From contig URKE01000020.1 in assembly GCA_900548285.1 (NCBI GenBank), positions 1 through 30,741 on the forward strand: a DNA stretch of 30,741 nucleotides, given 5' to 3'. The DNA comes from an uncultured Eubacteriales bacterium. GTDB taxonomy: Bacteria > Bacillota > Clostridia > Christensenellales > Borkfalkiaceae. The position numbers and the translations under genes were made by a program. This document shows, in pieces, positions 23,957 through 30,741 of this stretch; positions within the stretch are counted from its first letter, which is position 1; every line of letters starts with the position of its first letter. The notes under the pieces are model-generated. The model had not been told where the DNA came from. It saw only the letters and a program-made list of their open reading frames with translations, and did not search any database.

Positions 23957-24250
23957 CGAAAATCCGCTTTAATTCCATATGAGCCCATGCGTAAACGGGG
24001 TTGCTGCAAAGGTTGGTGATTTCCGTTAACTTGCAAAACTTGCCGTTAATCGACTTATAGCCCGTTATATAGTCCTCAGAAACGCAGCAAAGCCGCACCG
24101 CGCGCCACTTGTAATGGGGTCGCCCGAAAGCCACAGTTCGCCTATATCCGAAAAGGTTTTATCTTCCTTAATCGCCTTGTCGCCAAGATGACAAAGATAG
24201 TCGATTATAGACAAATCATCGCTCGGGGTTTCGTCGCTCCAACTTTGCAT
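23919..24250 (-). pseudogene. uxaC: Decayed uronate isomerase (uxaC), N-terminal fragment with frameshift
   Basis: UxaC converts glucuronate to fructuronate. The first frame reads IIDYLCHLGDKAIKEDKTF then ELWLSGD, and the second frame continues HYKWRAVRLCC...NPVYAWAHMELKRIFGIT. Joined, these match the UxaC start (family: IIDYHCHL..., WLxGDHYKWRAMR, NPxYxWxHLEL). Two extra C residues between GGCGAC and CATTAC cause the frameshift near 24115. The metal-binding HxH of family DYHCH is DYLCH here, so a ligand is lost as well. The frame stops at 23919 after about 100 of the usual 470 codons. A dispersed motif copy sits at 24047-24059, where the family has a variable loop. Two or more lesions argue against sequencing error. 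Confidence 0.85.
24047..24059 (-). repeat. Dispersed motif TATAAGTCGATTA, copy 6
   Basis: Reverse-strand copy within the uxaC remnant, read there as YKSI, the same reading as copy 3 in the GH13 gene. Confidence 0.8.
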
Positions 24251-24267
24251 TCATTCAAATCTTTATT

Positions 24268-24939
24268 TCACTCTTCTATGAATTTTATAATAGGTTCGAC
24301 ATTCTCAAGCGAATGAGGATGATGATCGCAATCGGGTTTTGTAATGACCGTTATCGATAAGCCGTTCGCCGCGTAATAGTCAGCCAGGATTTTGCCGTTT
24401 TCGTTATACGGCACGGTTGAATCTTTAAGTCCTGCGACCAAAAGAATTTTGTGCCCGCTTCGGGAAAATTCAGGCAATCTGTCAATCGGACTGAAATTGT
24501 ACATTTGGAACGTGTTTTCGTCCAAAAGATACTCGTTTAATAACTGAATATGCTCCGCACTACCCTTCGGCGGCCACGATCTAAGGTTGAGAACGGGCGC
24601 GTCGAGATAGATTTTATCCACATATTCCGGGTAATAAAGCGCGTAGTTAAAGACATAAAGTCCGCCTCTTGAAAAACCGAAAAGACAAGGTCTTGCGGTA
24701 AAGCCGAATTTTTCGGTTAAATGCAAATGGAATTTATGCATAAGCCGCACCGCACGATCGCTGCCGTACATATCGTTTATCTGATAATACACGCGGGCAT
24801 AGCCCATATTTAAAAGAGTTTGCTCCGCTTTATCGAACGCGTAGAAAAACTCGGTTTTCCAAAGCCATTTACCGTTAAAATTATCAGGTATAAGAACTGT
24901 CGCGTTGTACCCGTTGAACGTAAATTCGTGTTTTTTCAT
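24268..24939 (-). CDS. Alpha/beta-hydrolase, probable sugar-ester esterase
   Basis: A 223-residue cytoplasmic protein without a signal peptide. The nucleophile elbow GFSRGG is near residue 90 (Ser at about 89), an acid candidate is in VAGLKDSTVPY near 170, and the catalytic His is in KPDCDHHPHSLEN near 205. The overall order matches small alpha/beta-hydrolases found in plant-polysaccharide loci as acetyl- or other carbohydrate esterases. It lies 15 bases downstream of uxuB in the same orientation. The only Shine-Dalgarno-like GGAG is 17 or so bases before the ATG, so translation may depend on coupling. It probably removes an ester group from imported uronate-containing sugars; the exact substrate is inferred from context. 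Confidence 0.78.
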   Translation of the reverse strand: MKKHEFTFNGYNATVLIPDNFNGKWLWKTEFFYAFDKAEQTLLNMGYARVYYQINDMYGSDRAVRLMHKFHLHLTEKFGFTARPCLFGFSRGGLYVFNYALYYPEYVDKIYLDAPVLNLRSWPPKGSAEHIQLLNEYLLDENTFQMYNFSPIDRLPEFSRSGHKILLVAGLKDSTVPYNENGKILADYYAANGLSITVITKPDCDHHPHSLENVEPIIKFIEE

Positions 24940-24954
24940 CGTTTTAATAAACTT

Positions 24955-25797
24955 TTACACTCCGCTGTATGCCGAGAAACCGCCGTCTACGGGGATAACC
25001 GTTCCCGTCACGAAACCGCTTGCTTTATCGTCGCAAAGCCACAATAAACAACCTATAAGGTCACTTATCTCGCCGAACTTCTTCATCGGAGTCGCCGCTA
25101 AGATCTTGCCCGTTCTTGCCGTCGGCGTGCCGTCTTCATTATACAAAAGCGCGCGATTCTGGTTTGTCACGAAGAACCCGGGCGCGATTGCGTTGCAACG
25201 GATATTGCACGGCGCAAAGTGAACGGCGAGCCATTCGGTAAAGTTTGACACGCCCGCTTTCGCCGCGGAATACGCGGGAATTTTGGTAAGCGGACGAAAA
25301 GCGTTCATCGACGAAATGTTTATGATATTGCCGCCAGTTTTCACCATTCCTTCGGCGAAAACCTGCGTTACCAGAAACGCCGAAGTGATATTAAGGTCGA
25401 AAACAAATTTAAGCCCGCTTTCATCGAGCGCGAAAAAATCTTTTAACCCCTCTGTTCCGAGCATTTCGGGCGACATGGTTTCGTTGTCGCAAGTGGCTTT
25501 CGGGTTGTTTCCGCCCGCGCCGTTAATCAGGATATCCACCTTGCCGAATGCGCCGATAATCGTGCTATAGGCGGACTTTATGCTTTCTTTGTCCAAACAG
25601 TTACAACGAATCGCAATCGCGTTTTCGCCTATTTCGGTAGCGACTTTTTCGGCTGCGTCATAGTTAATATCAAGCAGTGCAACCTGCGCGCCGCAAGCGG
25701 CAAGAGCCTTTGCGAACTCGCCGCAGATTATTCCGCCCGCGCCCGTTATCGCCACGCTCTTTCCGTTTAAGTCTATTTCAAAAGGTAAATCGTACAT
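24955..25797 (-). CDS. uxuB: D-mannonate oxidoreductase (fructuronate reductase), SDR family
   Basis: A 280-residue cytoplasmic short-chain dehydrogenase that reduces D-fructuronate to D-mannonate with NAD(P)H. The nucleotide-binding turn is VAITGAGGIICGEFAKALA (about 11-29), with the NGAGG segment at about 93-97. The catalytic Ser is in NIINISSMNAF, and Tyr-x-x-x-Lys is in YSAAKAG near 178. The C-terminus VDGGFSAYSGV is characteristic of the YjmF/UxuB-type SDR enzymes in Bacillota. Length is normal and residues are intact. AAGGAG precedes the ATG; it lies 12 bases after uxuA. Together with uxuA it makes 2-keto-3-deoxygluconate from fructuronate. Confidence 0.9.
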   Translation of the reverse strand: MYDLPFEIDLNGKSVAITGAGGIICGEFAKALAACGAQVALLDINYDAAEKVATEIGENAIAIRCNCLDKESIKSAYSTIIGAFGKVDILINGAGGNNPKATCDNETMSPEMLGTEGLKDFFALDESGLKFVFDLNITSAFLVTQVFAEGMVKTGGNIINISSMNAFRPLTKIPAYSAAKAGVSNFTEWLAVHFAPCNIRCNAIAPGFFVTNQNRALLYNEDGTPTARTGKILAATPMKKFGEISDLIGCLLWLCDDKASGFVTGTVIPVDGGFSAYSGV

Positions 25798-25809
25798 TTT
25801 TCTTTCTCC

Positions 25810-26847
25810 TTATTTTTTCAAATCTTTTTGCACTGCCTCGAAAACGCCGTTTAAGTACGCCGCGCCGAGCGCACGGTCGTAAAGCCCGTAACCGGGTTTT
25901 GCGTTTTCACCCCAGATATTTCTTCCGTGATCGGGGCGCAAATATCCGTCAAATCCGTTTTCGACGAGAGCGCGGACTATCGAATAGATATCCACGTTGC
26001 CGTCCGCCGTCCGATGTCCGTTTTCGTAAAAATCAGTGTCGCTTGTGAACTTCAACTGACGAAGATGTGCGAAATATATTCGCTTTGCATACTTCGCCGC
26101 CATTTTAGGCAAATCGTTGAATCTGCCCGCGCCAAGCGAACCCGTGCAGAACGTGATTCCGTTATGCGGATCGGGCACGGCGGCGAACAATCTGTCGTAA
26201 TCTTCTTCCCTGCCCACGATTCTCGGCAGTCCGAAAATATCCCACGGCGGATCGTCGGGGTGAATCGCCATATTCACTCCGGCCTCGTTACACGCGGGCA
26301 TAATTCCGTTAAGGAAATACACGAGGTTTTCAAACAATTTCTCGTGCGTCATTCCCTCGTATTCTTTAAGCAGCCCGTTGAGTTGTTCGGGCGAATAACT
26401 TTCGTCCCAGCCGGGCAAGCGCAAGTTATGCTTGTCCAACTTGTTGAAATCGGCTTCGCTATAAGAAAGCGAAGTTGAACCGTCGGCGTGTTTATAGTAT
26501 AAATTCGTCCTGAACCAATCGAACACAGGCATAAAGTTGTAGCAAACGCACTTTACGCCAACCTTGCCGCAGTTGATTATGTTCTGCGCATAGTTTGCGA
26601 TGAGTTTATCCCGCGTGGGCTTGCCGAGTTTTATATCTTCGTGAACGGGAATGGATTCGATAACTTCCATTTCAAGCCCGGCGTTATCGCAAAGACTTTT
26701 CAGCCGTTCAAGTTTTGAAAGTTCCCATACGTCACCCACGGGAACGTCGTAAACGGCGGTAACAACGCCCGTCATTCCCTGTATTTGTTTTATGTAATTA
26801 AGAGGTATGCAATCTTTTTCGCCATACCAGCGGAATGTAAGTTTCAT
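25810..26847 (-). CDS. uxuA: D-mannonate dehydratase
   Basis: A cytoplasmic TIM-barrel enzyme converting D-mannonate to 2-keto-3-deoxy-D-gluconate, metal-dependent. The 345-residue length is in the family range (350-395). Family motifs are intact: MKLTFRWYG start, AIHPDDPPW (about 200-208) with metal-ligand His, FCTGSLG (about 238-244), IYFAHLRQ (about 261-268) and LRPDHGR (about 306-312). Its ribosome binding site AAGGAAA lies inside the last codons of the decayed fucI just upstream, which may be why that scrap of fucI persists. It feeds the KDG pathway; KDG kinase and aldolase are not in the window. Confidence 0.95.
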   Translation of the reverse strand: MKLTFRWYGEKDCIPLNYIKQIQGMTGVVTAVYDVPVGDVWELSKLERLKSLCDNAGLEMEVIESIPVHEDIKLGKPTRDKLIANYAQNIINCGKVGVKCVCYNFMPVFDWFRTNLYYKHADGSTSLSYSEADFNKLDKHNLRLPGWDESYSPEQLNGLLKEYEGMTHEKLFENLVYFLNGIMPACNEAGVNMAIHPDDPPWDIFGLPRIVGREEDYDRLFAAVPDPHNGITFCTGSLGAGRFNDLPKMAAKYAKRIYFAHLRQLKFTSDTDFYENGHRTADGNVDIYSIVRALVENGFDGYLRPDHGRNIWGENAKPGYGLYDRALGAAYLNGVFEAVQKDLKK

Positions 26848-26848
26848 A

Positions 26849-27256
26849 TTATTTCCTTATGTTTTTATACATGGGGCCGTAAGCCTCGCAAGCGCGGTAG
26901 TCCCGACCTTCTTTATCCATTCCGAACGCATTCCATCACGCACCCGAGTTGATAAGGTGAATAAAGCCGTCCGCTTCTTTTGCATGACCTTCAAGTTCGT
27001 AACCTGTAACGCGTTTAACCGATTCGCCCGACCAGTAGGTACGAACGTCCGCAAACATCTGCGCCCTGCCGGTGAGCAACTTCATAAACAACATGCTCGT
27101 TGCGTTGAGTGTGTCGTTTTCCGTGTTGTCGAAGTCGGAGCGGCATTTTTCTTTTACCCATGCGAGTGCCTTTTTATATTCCGCTTTGTCGTAAATGCCT
27201 TCGGTCATTCTGCGGATAATTTCAACTTCGTCGACCGATTCAACTTCCCCAATCAT
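26849..27256 (-). pseudogene. fucI: L-fucose isomerase remnant with internal deletions
   Basis: FucI interconverts L-fucose and L-fuculose and is normally about 590 residues. Only three blocks remain, all in one frame. VESVDEVEIIRRMTEGIYDK... through WVKEKCR is a middle part. It is joined directly to ENDTLNATSMLF through FADVRTYW and FIHLINSGA, missing roughly 80-90 family residues between. Then a TGA stop is followed in the same frame by NAFGMDKEGRDYRACEAYGPMYKNIRK, the FucI C-terminus. The N-terminal third is absent. The read-through frame ends at a TAA one base before the uxuA start codon. The remaining 5' ATG has an AAGG-type site, so a short peptide could still be made. Loss is by clean deletions, not frameshift noise. 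Confidence 0.88.
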
Positions 27257-27273
27257 TCTGCCTTAATACGGTT

Positions 27274-28365
27274 TTAGTGGTTTGATAAACATTCAATATA
27301 AAACGCCCAATCCTCGCGGCTGAAAAAATGTACGCCGTCGCGGACGAAAAACGCTATCTCTCCTCCGACGTTCTTTTCGCCGACTTTAAGCGGCTTTTTT
27401 GCGGGGTTCAGCCCGATTAAGCCGAGTTCTTTATATGCCTCGCTCGCCGCTTCGGCGCATAAATATTGCGCGTCGGTATCAGCCCAGTCGTCCTCGCTTG
27501 CCGCCACGATAAAAACTTTTCTCGGAGCGACGGACGCCATTAAATAATGTTGATCAAACGGCATTTCGTACTCTTTTTCAGCGTATTTTTTGAAGTTCGG
27601 AGTAAACCAGAACGGAAAAACGTCCGTGATTACCTTGATTGTTTCGCCGTGCTTATCACGGGAAATCGCCGCGCCGCAGCACCCCGAGCAGTTTACCATA
27701 CAGCCTGCAAAAATATCGTATTTCGCCGCGGTAAGCAAAGCGGTTTTCCCGAGCCTCGAATGTCCCGCGACGTACAATTTCTCTTTAACCGTCAGCCCCT
27801 CGTTTATAAGGTATTCGCCGACGATTTTTGCGGCGTACGCCCAAAGCGACAGTTTTCCGGGAGCGTAGCTATCCGAGCGATCGCAAAAAAGCGGCGCTAT
27901 TCCGCTCGAAAAATCGCCGTCGTCTGTGGAAATTTCCTTATAATAAAGGTGTGCGACGGCAATTCCTCCGTCCATAAGTTCTTCCACCGGGCAATACTTT
28001 GTCGGAAGATATTTCATAAAATCGAGATGCACGACGAAATTATACGATTTTATTTTAGTCGGGATAAACACGTCCGCAACAAAAGTTGCCGATTTACCGT
28101 TTTTTTCAAGCAAAAACTCCAAAGCGGTATGTTTCGCTTTGTTGCAGAAAAAATACCCGTAATCGCCGTCGAATTTCTCGTCCGTGACGTTATTTACGCT
28201 TATTTTTAATCCGCTTTCGTCGATTTCGCCGTATTCTTCCCGCACGATTTTGCTTAAAGTTTTTTCACGGGAAAACTTCCCGTTTTTCCTTAAATAATCG
28301 GGCAGACTAAACCCTTTCGGGTACCTGTTTCCGATTAAAACGGAATTAAATTCTAAATTTTTCAT
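27274..28365 (-). CDS. CE15-type glucuronoyl esterase, apparently cytoplasmic
   Basis: A 363-residue alpha/beta hydrolase. CE15 enzymes cleave the ester between 4-O-methyl-glucuronic acid and lignin alcohols, or methyl glucuronate esters. Family motifs: GHSRLGKTAL with nucleophile Ser203 (family GCSRxGKxA), NCSGCCGAAISR (225-236), PFWFTPNF (251-258), PFDQHYLMASVAPR (269-282) and DGVHFFSREDW with His346. No signal peptide is visible (start MKNLEFNSVLIGN), unlike most characterised secreted members, so it would act on imported oligosaccharides. The stop is followed by the fucI remnant; its own start is 1 base after the GH20-like stop. The role in a uronate operon is consistent. Confidence 0.82.
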   Translation of the reverse strand: MKNLEFNSVLIGNRYPKGFSLPDYLRKNGKFSREKTLSKIVREEYGEIDESGLKISVNNVTDEKFDGDYGYFFCNKAKHTALEFLLEKNGKSATFVADVFIPTKIKSYNFVVHLDFMKYLPTKYCPVEELMDGGIAVAHLYYKEISTDDGDFSSGIAPLFCDRSDSYAPGKLSLWAYAAKIVGEYLINEGLTVKEKLYVAGHSRLGKTALLTAAKYDIFAGCMVNCSGCCGAAISRDKHGETIKVITDVFPFWFTPNFKKYAEKEYEMPFDQHYLMASVAPRKVFIVAASEDDWADTDAQYLCAEAASEAYKELGLIGLNPAKKPLKVGEKNVGGEIAFFVRDGVHFFSREDWAFYIECLSNH

Positions 28366-28366
28366 A

Positions 28367-30298
28367 TTAAACTATTTTACCGAAATACAACTTTACTCCG
28401 TTCGGTATTTTCGCAAGCGAAACGTCATTTAAATGAGCAATCCCGCTGCTTTCGCCGAGTTCTGCAAAAGTAGTATCGCATTTTGTAAGGTTTTGTTCGT
28501 TTATAACTTTTCCGCCCGTCTTCTGAACGCCGCAAACGGAATATTTCACGCCGCCGAAAAGCAGCCTTACGTTGGAAACGAAAATCGAATCTTCGCCGAA
28601 ACTCTCTAATACAACGTATTCGACGGGTTTATTTTTCATCGCGAAACGAACGGTTGCCGTTCCGCCGAGGTCAAACGTAACAGCTTCGGGTTTAACGCTT
28701 CCGAAATACAGTTCGCTTTCGGCTTTTTCACCCGCATATTTAACGATAATCTTCATTTTCGGCGAACCGAATCCGTCTGGCGTTACCGTATCGAGATATA
28801 AAATTCCGCAACCTCTGTTTGCCTCTATCGACTGTTTTATTTTCAAAACAAGCGTTTTTCGGCGTGTCCTTTCCGCTTCCATAAGTCCGCCCGAACTCAC
28901 AATTCCGTCGCGGTACTTTTTCCACAGATAATCGGCGTTTTTGTTGATTTCTTCAAAGTCTTTCTCCGCTTCGTCAAGCGTAGCGAAAATTTCGTTAAAA
29001 TCGGCAACGCCGTTTCCGAAATTTTCCTTTTCGTATTCGTCGAAAACCTTATACCCCATAGAGTTTATCATATATGTAAGGTATTTTTCAAGCGAAAAAT
29101 CATAAATATCGAGTAAAATATCGCGTTTTTCCTCGCCTACGCGATTTTCGTCCGCGAGAACGCCCCGCAATTTATCCGTAAAATCTTTTAAAGCGTTTCT
29201 GTAAAGTTGTTTTATGAAATTGTCGTCCTCGGCTTTAACGCCTATATTCGTGCCGATAAGGCAGGACGTTAAAACCTGATTTTCAAGCAATAGTTTTGCA
29301 ATTTCTCTGTCTCCGATTACCTCTTCATACACCTTAACTTTATCATCGGAATTTTTAATTTGTCCGTTCCAAAGTTTCCCGCAAAGGGCTATAAGGGGAT
29401 AAATTCCGTTATAGAAACTCGCCGCGCGTTCCCAGATCGTAAGGATTGCGCCCATCGGCTTATGCTTCAATGCATAATCGGTTAAAGTATCCACATTATA
29501 CGTCGAAGAAGCGTTGCTTCCGTACGCGCAGAAAATATACTCGAATCCTAAGCGGTCGTAAACGGAAAGCCAATCTTTTCTCACTCTGTTCGTCCAATGA
29601 CCTTTGGTCTCCGATCCGATAAATACGTAATTCCAATGGCATAAAATTATATCTCGCGGCAAAGCGTCAACTATGTCGTAATACTCGAAAAAGTCGTCCC
29701 ACATAAGCATGGTTTTGCCCATGCTTTTCGCAAGTTCGTAATCGTGCATAACTTGCGAGAAGAAAATACCTTTCTTGGTTTCGCCCGCTTTAAGGCGAGC
29801 CTTACATCTCGGACACTCGGCAAACTCGAACACCTCGTCCAACCCCATGTGAACGTATTTTCCATGGAAAACGGAACAAATTTCCGTAATGTATGCGTCA
29901 AAAAACTTATTGAACTCGGGATTACTTGTGCAGCCGACCGCTCCGCGTTTAAACCGTTCGGAAGACCAGCCTCTGCCTTCAATTCTTTCGTCTTTAAATT
30001 CGGAAAGGCTTGCGGCTTCTTTGTATTGCAATAGTTTTTCGATATGATAAAAGTTCTCGAACGCGGGAATTGCGAGCAGCCCTTTATCTTCTATATAGTC
30101 CGCAATCTCCTTGATTTCGGTCATCGAATAAGTGTCGTCCTCATCGAAAAAAGGCGTGACTTTTGTTCTTATTGAACACTCTAAATACAGAATAATCGTG
30201 TTATAGCCCCACTTTTCGGCGTTATCCACGAAATTTTTTATAAACTCGATTTTCTCTTTTTGTCTTCCGAGATCTATTTGTACGGCAACGATTTTCAT
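28367..30298 (-). CDS. GH20-like hexosaminidase-fold glycosidase
   Basis: A 643-residue protein without a signal peptide, probably cytoplasmic. The N-terminal 340 residues have the GH20 barrel pattern: MKIVAVQIDLGRQ (beta 1), IEDKGLLAIPAFE, then YVHMGLDEVFE with the adjacent acid pair Asp154-Glu155 that in GH20 polarises the N-acetyl group and protonates the bond. MLMWDDFF and ILTIWERA follow as later strands. A CPRCKA segment (162-167) with two close Cys is common in the bacterial subgroup. The C-terminal part from about 480 is a helix then a beta-sandwich-like segment. A beta-N-acetylhexosaminidase or related exo-glycosidase is likely; the substrate may be other than GlcNAc given its uronate operon neighbours. 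Confidence 0.75.
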   Translation of the reverse strand: MKIVAVQIDLGRQKEKIEFIKNFVDNAEKWGYNTIILYLECSIRTKVTPFFDEDDTYSMTEIKEIADYIEDKGLLAIPAFENFYHIEKLLQYKEAASLSEFKDERIEGRGWSSERFKRGAVGCTSNPEFNKFFDAYITEICSVFHGKYVHMGLDEVFEFAECPRCKARLKAGETKKGIFFSQVMHDYELAKSMGKTMLMWDDFFEYYDIVDALPRDIILCHWNYVFIGSETKGHWTNRVRKDWLSVYDRLGFEYIFCAYGSNASSTYNVDTLTDYALKHKPMGAILTIWERAASFYNGIYPLIALCGKLWNGQIKNSDDKVKVYEEVIGDREIAKLLLENQVLTSCLIGTNIGVKAEDDNFIKQLYRNALKDFTDKLRGVLADENRVGEEKRDILLDIYDFSLEKYLTYMINSMGYKVFDEYEKENFGNGVADFNEIFATLDEAEKDFEEINKNADYLWKKYRDGIVSSGGLMEAERTRRKTLVLKIKQSIEANRGCGILYLDTVTPDGFGSPKMKIIVKYAGEKAESELYFGSVKPEAVTFDLGGTATVRFAMKNKPVEYVVLESFGEDSIFVSNVRLLFGGVKYSVCGVQKTGGKVINEQNLTKCDTTFAELGESSGIAHLNDVSLAKIPNGVKLYFGKIV

Positions 30299-30307
30299 TG
30301 TTTTCCT

Positions 30308-30741
30308 TTATCTTATTTCATTCCAGACAGCCATGTTGCATTTTTCGCTGTCGTAATTTTTACCTGCGGACGAATAATCGCAAAGGGTTATTTCTCCGTC
30401 TTTCGTTTTTACCTTTACCGTCTCGTTCGTGTAAAACTTATCGTTTTTAACGAGTTTGGAAATCGTTCCGCCCGATTTTTTCGATACTGCGACGGGTTTT
30501 CTTAAATCTTCGCCGAACCTCTCGTCTCTCGCGAGCGCGACGGGACCTCTTTCAAACCCGACCTTTCCGTTTAAAATTATTCTTTCGACTTTCATCGGCA
30601 TCGAAACGACTATTTTATCGCCGTTTTTAACCTTAACGACGGCGTAGCCTTTTTCTTCCGCAAATCCCGTTTCTTTACCGTCTGCCGACACCGAGAATTT
30701 TTTCGTCCATTTCGGTATACGCAGGAAAAGCGTCGTTTCGC
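30308..30741 (-). CDS. GH127/DUF1680-like protein, C-terminal part (cut by the window edge)
   Basis: The frame is open from the window edge; only the last 144 residues are seen. LFLRIPKWTKKFSVSADGK, then GDKIVVSMPMKVERI, GFERGPVALARD and CDYSSAGKNY...VWNEIR match in order the beta-sandwich end of DUF1680 proteins, which include GH127 beta-L-arabinofuranosidases. The catalytic barrel lies outside the window. It is the most upstream gene visible of the minus-strand operon, 9 bases before the GH20-like gene. The role would be trimming plant-cell-wall arabinosyl or related side chains; this is inference from family only. Confidence 0.6.
   Translation of the reverse strand, partial: ETTLFLRIPKWTKKFSVSADGKETGFAEEKGYAVVKVKNGDKIVVSMPMKVERIILNGKVGFERGPVALARDERFGEDLRKPVAVSKKSGGTISKLVKNDKFYTNETVKVKTKDGEITLCDYSSAGKNYDSEKCNMAVWNEIR

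Noticed and set aside
1..30741. CRISPR array
   Set aside because: No run of regularly spaced direct repeats and no cas-like genes were seen.

Overview
The window looks like a chromosomal piece of an uncultured low-to-mid GC Bacillota, probably a clostridial gut-type anaerobe. The evidence is a SpoIVFA/SpoIVFB sporulation pair, PyrR, lipobox lipoproteins, strong AGGAGG ribosome binding sites, TTGAAA/TATAAT promoters, CCA-encoding tRNA genes, and carbohydrate loci built as LacI regulator + ABC transporter + surface proteins. Taxonomy is inferred only from gene content.

Left part (1-5500) is housekeeping. It has a hypothetical acidic protein, pyrR, spoIVFB/spoIVFA (overlapping, minus strand), tRNA-Thr(CGT), a lipoprotein, and a small XRE-type regulator divergent from the lipoprotein across a segment packed with inverted repeats. 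From 5390 to 8297 there is one GH13 alpha-glucosidase gene flanked by gene-poor DNA rich in small dispersed repeats, including a MITE-like inverted-repeat block at 7837-8118.

The centre (8195-21677) is a coherent carbohydrate-capture locus. A LacI-family regulator and an operon of six genes share an identical 12-bp operator. The operon encodes a solute-binding lipoprotein, two permeases (no ATPase), two paralogous GH71/GH99-like lipoproteins with a CBM9-like C-terminus, and two large secreted modular proteins. The last two end in the same unusual tail (Ser/Gly linker, Gly-Cys, hydrophobic helix, Lys tail). I read the locus as a Gram-positive polysaccharide-utilisation system with a candidate Cys-containing C-terminal sorting signal. 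This is the best candidate for something undescribed.

The tRNA-Arg(CCG) region (21716-23423) resembles an integration hot spot. The 3' end of the tRNA is repeated 141 bp downstream, and two AT-richer genes (GNAT acetyltransferase, SAM methyltransferase) follow. Each of these is preceded by a copy of the same 34-bp hairpin plus promoter.

The right part (23751-30741, minus strand) is a uronate/hemicellulose operon entering from beyond the window. In transcription order it has a GH127/DUF1680-like protein (partial), a GH20-like hydrolase, a CE15-type glucuronoyl esterase without a signal peptide, a decayed fucI, uxuA, an SDR uxuB, an alpha/beta hydrolase and a decayed uxaC. The glucuronate branch keeps the reductase and dehydratase but has lost the isomerase here.

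A 13-15 bp motif, TATAAGTCGATTA(TC), occurs six times across the window, in both orientations, inside and outside genes. No known feature explains it.
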